Assembly (NCBI GenBank): GCA_040285825.1
Contig: JAUPSS010000003.1
Coordinates: 2,418,001-2,482,000, forward strand
From: Eukaryota sp. TZLM1-RC
Taxonomy: Eukaryota; Metamonada: BaSk clade
Length of the DNA stretch: 64,000 nucleotides
Reading direction: 5' to 3'
Shown in pieces: positions 62,027-64,000 of the stretch. Position 1 is the first letter of the stretch, and each line of letters opens with the position of its first letter. The notes below the pieces were generated by a model. That model worked only from the letters and a program-made list of their open reading frames with translations. It did not search any database and was not told the DNA's origin. The translations under genes were made by a program, and so were the position numbers.

Positions 62027-63484
62027 TCACTGATATCTTTCAGAAAACTTTTGTCTAGCAAAATCTCGCATTTGTTGCATTCTTTGCTCTAAACTTGACT
62101 GTCGTTGACTCGCATCCTCATGAAATTGACTACTAAAGACTGCCACGTCATCACCACGTATCGCCACGTCATCACTCCTAACTTCTGTTGATTCAACACT
62201 TGACTCAGAGCTAGACCTAGAGCTGGCATTAGGGTTAGGGTTAGGGTCGGGGTTAGGATTGCTAGGTTCAGGACTCGATGAATTCATGACCAATAGCAAA
62301 TCAATAGCTTCTTGGACACTATTTGAAGAGTGAAGAGTTTCAATTAAATCACTTCTACTTACCCTAGGGAACATTTCAACCATTCTAGCAATTACATTTG
62401 GGTCAATCGATCGATCCAAATGGAAATTACAGATTGGACAGGTTCTACGACTTCTAGACATTTGAATAAAACAAGATTTATGCAAGAAATGTTGGCAAGG
62501 TAGCTTGACAACTTGCTGTGACGAGAGAGGATCACGGCACAGAACACACACGTCATCACTAGCGAATGACGATGTGTCAACACGTGTAACTGACTGTAAA
62601 AGCTGTCGATTGATTGTGACAGAAGTCAGAATATTTCTTATTGCTTTTTGACTTTGTTTGGACAATGGAAAAATGTTGAACAGGAAATAGCAAATATTGA
62701 CAATAATGACCAATTCTTTTAAGGCAGATGGTTTAAAAAATAGAAAAGCAAAATAAATTGTAGAAATTTGAATTAGTATCAGAGTAGTAAAGTCCATGAA
62801 AAGAAACAATTTTTGCCGGAATTCAGCAAAAATGTGCGAAAATCGGGAAAATGCAAAACCAAATTCACCTAAAATGTACAAAAATCGAACGATATAAACT
62901 CCTGATAAAAAAAGATCAAAAATCAAATGACCAATCAAAGATGACGTGATCCAGGGCGAGTTTAAAACTAGACCAGCAAGGTTGTAGTACCTAAAAATAG
63001 TAACAATAGCTGCTAATAAAATTGAAGGTGTTTTATGAAGGTAAGAGGCGTGCTGAGATAAATCATCAAAATGAAAAGTAAATAAAGACGGTATAAGGGA
63101 AAGAAAGAAGAGATTAACAGAGATTGAAGAGGCAAACAGCTTGGCTTGTAGAGGGAGGTCCTTCAGTGAGAGATAAAGAACGACACGGAAGAGGAGGGGA
63201 AGAAGGAGAGACTGAGGACGGGATTGGAGAGGGATGTCTTTCAGAGAGAAGAAGATGAGCGGAGATATGTGTATGGCTTGTACTATGCAGTAGCGGATGA
63301 AACGGGGGAGATGGAGAGGGTCTTGCCATGATTCAGGTTGAAGAAAGAATAGATTGAATGGAGAAACTCCATATGAGATTAGAGAGGTGGAAAGGACAAA
63401 GAGAAGGACAGTAGTGGTACAGAAGAAGGTTCGGCTGATGGTTATTCGAAGTACCATTGGATGTTGATCTTCCTCAGTGATCAC
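62027..63484 (-). CDS. Multipass RING-H2 plus CUE E3 ubiquitin ligase, gp78/AMFR-like (485 aa)
   Basis: The N-terminal ~290 residues hold several hydrophobic helices (FFCTTTVLLFVLSTSLISYG, LFASSISVNLFFLSLIPSLF, FTTLILIQISTIYFAFLFF, IIVNICYFLFNIF). A RING-H2 follows at ~309-350 (CVLCRDPL...LPCQHFLHKSCFIQM...CPIC), then a CUE domain at ~358-397 (DPNVIARMVEMFPRVSRSDLIETLHSSNSVQEAIDLLL). The C-terminus has an NPNPDPNPNPN stretch, a Ser-rich segment and a final basic amphipathic helix (RMQQMRDFARQKF) that could correspond to gp78's C-terminal p97-binding motif. Membrane spans + RING + CUE is the signature of AMFR/gp78, which ubiquitinates misfolded ER proteins for ERAD. The start could also be the ATG nine codons downstream. 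Confidence 0.88.
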   Translation of the reverse strand: MITEEDQHPMVLRITISRTFFCTTTVLLFVLSTSLISYGVSPFNLFFLQPESWQDPLHLPRFIRYCIVQAIHISPLIFFSLKDIPLQSRPQSLLLPLLFRVVLYLSLKDLPLQAKLFASSISVNLFFLSLIPSLFTFHFDDLSQHASYLHKTPSILLAAIVTIFRYYNLAGLVLNSPWITSSLIGHLIFDLFLSGVYIVRFLYILGEFGFAFSRFSHIFAEFRQKLFLFMDFTTLILIQISTIYFAFLFFKPSALKELVIIVNICYFLFNIFPLSKQSQKAIRNILTSVTINRQLLQSVTRVDTSSFASDDVCVLCRDPLSSQQVVKLPCQHFLHKSCFIQMSRSRRTCPICNFHLDRSIDPNVIARMVEMFPRVSRSDLIETLHSSNSVQEAIDLLLVMNSSSPEPSNPNPDPNPNPNASSRSSSESSVESTEVRSDDVAIRGDDVAVFSSQFHEDASQRQSSLEQRMQQMRDFARQKFSERYQ

Positions 63485-64000
63485 TAAATTGAAATCTTTG
63501 TGCCGTAATAGAAAAGTAATTGATTGTATATGGTATAGAAAACATTCTTACATAATAGAGATGTTATGTTTAAATCTGAGGGTTTATTGTGAATTAAAGA
63601 ATCTGCTCAAAAGATTTGATGAAAAAAATGATAAATAGATGCTGAAATATTCTCTACAAAGTAGTTACCTTAGTTTCACATGACATAATGCTCTAATTCC
63701 AATTTCTATTTTACTGCCTTTATTTTGAAATCATTAAGTGGAATTAAACAAGGAGATTCCTCAGTGTTGGTTTTCGTGCACCAAACATAAACAATAAATA
63801 CAGAAGTTTATGTACGGAATATAAGAAATCAGCAAAGGAAAAGAAAAGCTAGAATTTAAATACATGATGACTTGATTATTTTCCTCAAGAGGCAAGTCAC
63901 GTTTAGCTACAGCTAACATCAGGACCTCTTTTATTCTGTCTGGCATTTCAATCCAATCTTATCACAAATTCAAGCAATGTTTCCTTGATTAAAGATGATT
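63485..64000. other. 5' flank of the gp78-like gene, no further gene seen
   Basis: AT-rich, without a supported ORF. It may hold the promoter of the minus-strand gene. Confidence 0.5.

Noticed and set aside
62229-62262. Telomere-like TTAGGG repeats, and the similar GGGGTT run at 21652-21672
   Set aside because: Both lie inside ORFs and encode Asn-Pro repeats (NPNP) in disordered regions. They are short and imperfect, so there is no sign of a telomere or chromosome fusion.

Overview
The window looks like nuclear DNA of an AT-rich, gene-compact unicellular eukaryote (a protist). Supporting signs are a 20S proteasome alpha-5 gene, an MRH-domain receptor, a gp78-like RING/CUE ligase, a RING/B-box protein, WD40 and RCC1 proteins, very short GT-AG introns (28, 30, 30 and probably 35 nt), LTR and non-LTR retrotransposons, and all three standard stop codons in use. 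I see no bacterial operons, rRNA, tRNA or CRISPR. The species cannot be told from the sequence; a lineage with tiny introns is suggested.

Layout. 1-5099: 3' part of a Ty3/gypsy-type retrotransposon with broken gag-pol and a 151-bp 3' LTR. 5100-9600: fragments of one non-LTR family (reverse transcriptase, CxC..H..C zinc knuckle, restriction-like endonuclease, conserved C-terminal tail), one of them split by a 1.46-kb non-autonomous LTR element (TRIM). 9778-13386 (+) and 25062-28658 (-): two closely related ~1200-residue type I membrane proteins in inverted orientation. Between them lie a spliced MRH-domain gene (15028-15685), a full-length-like LINE (about 15690-20572) carrying a second LINE with a perfect 12-bp target duplication, a spliced MFS transporter (20860-22799), a third LINE relic and a TA-flanked MITE.

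29041-30350 is a further degenerate LINE. 31220-32555 is a compact housekeeping cluster (proteasome alpha-5 with a 30-nt intron, plus two small ORFs). 33253-40602 encodes a 2449-residue RCC1 / Cys-rich / multi-membrane-pass protein. 42045-43910 is a RING/B-box E3-like gene and 44842-47423 a WD40 (WDR27-like) gene.

47630-51580 is the most unusual block: a relic of a protein-primed, family-B-polymerase DNA element (Polinton/adintovirus-like or linear-plasmid-like). It has tandem repeats on the left, two small genes sharing an 18-nt upstream motif at identical spacing, and a split polymerase gene. After it come a 1850-residue helical-repeat protein (52264-57816), a LINE 3' fragment (58148-58440), a secreted FG-GAP protein (59326-60552) and a gp78/AMFR-like ligase (62027-63484).

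Functionally the host genes fall into protein quality control (proteasome alpha-5, gp78-like ligase, RING/B-box protein, MRH receptor), cell-surface or secreted proteins (inverted pair, RCC1/Cys-rich giant, FG-GAP protein) and membrane transport (MFS). No metabolic pathway is clustered here. Mobile DNA occupies roughly a third of the window, concentrated in 1-9.6, 15.7-24.7, 29-30.4 and 47.6-51.6 kb.
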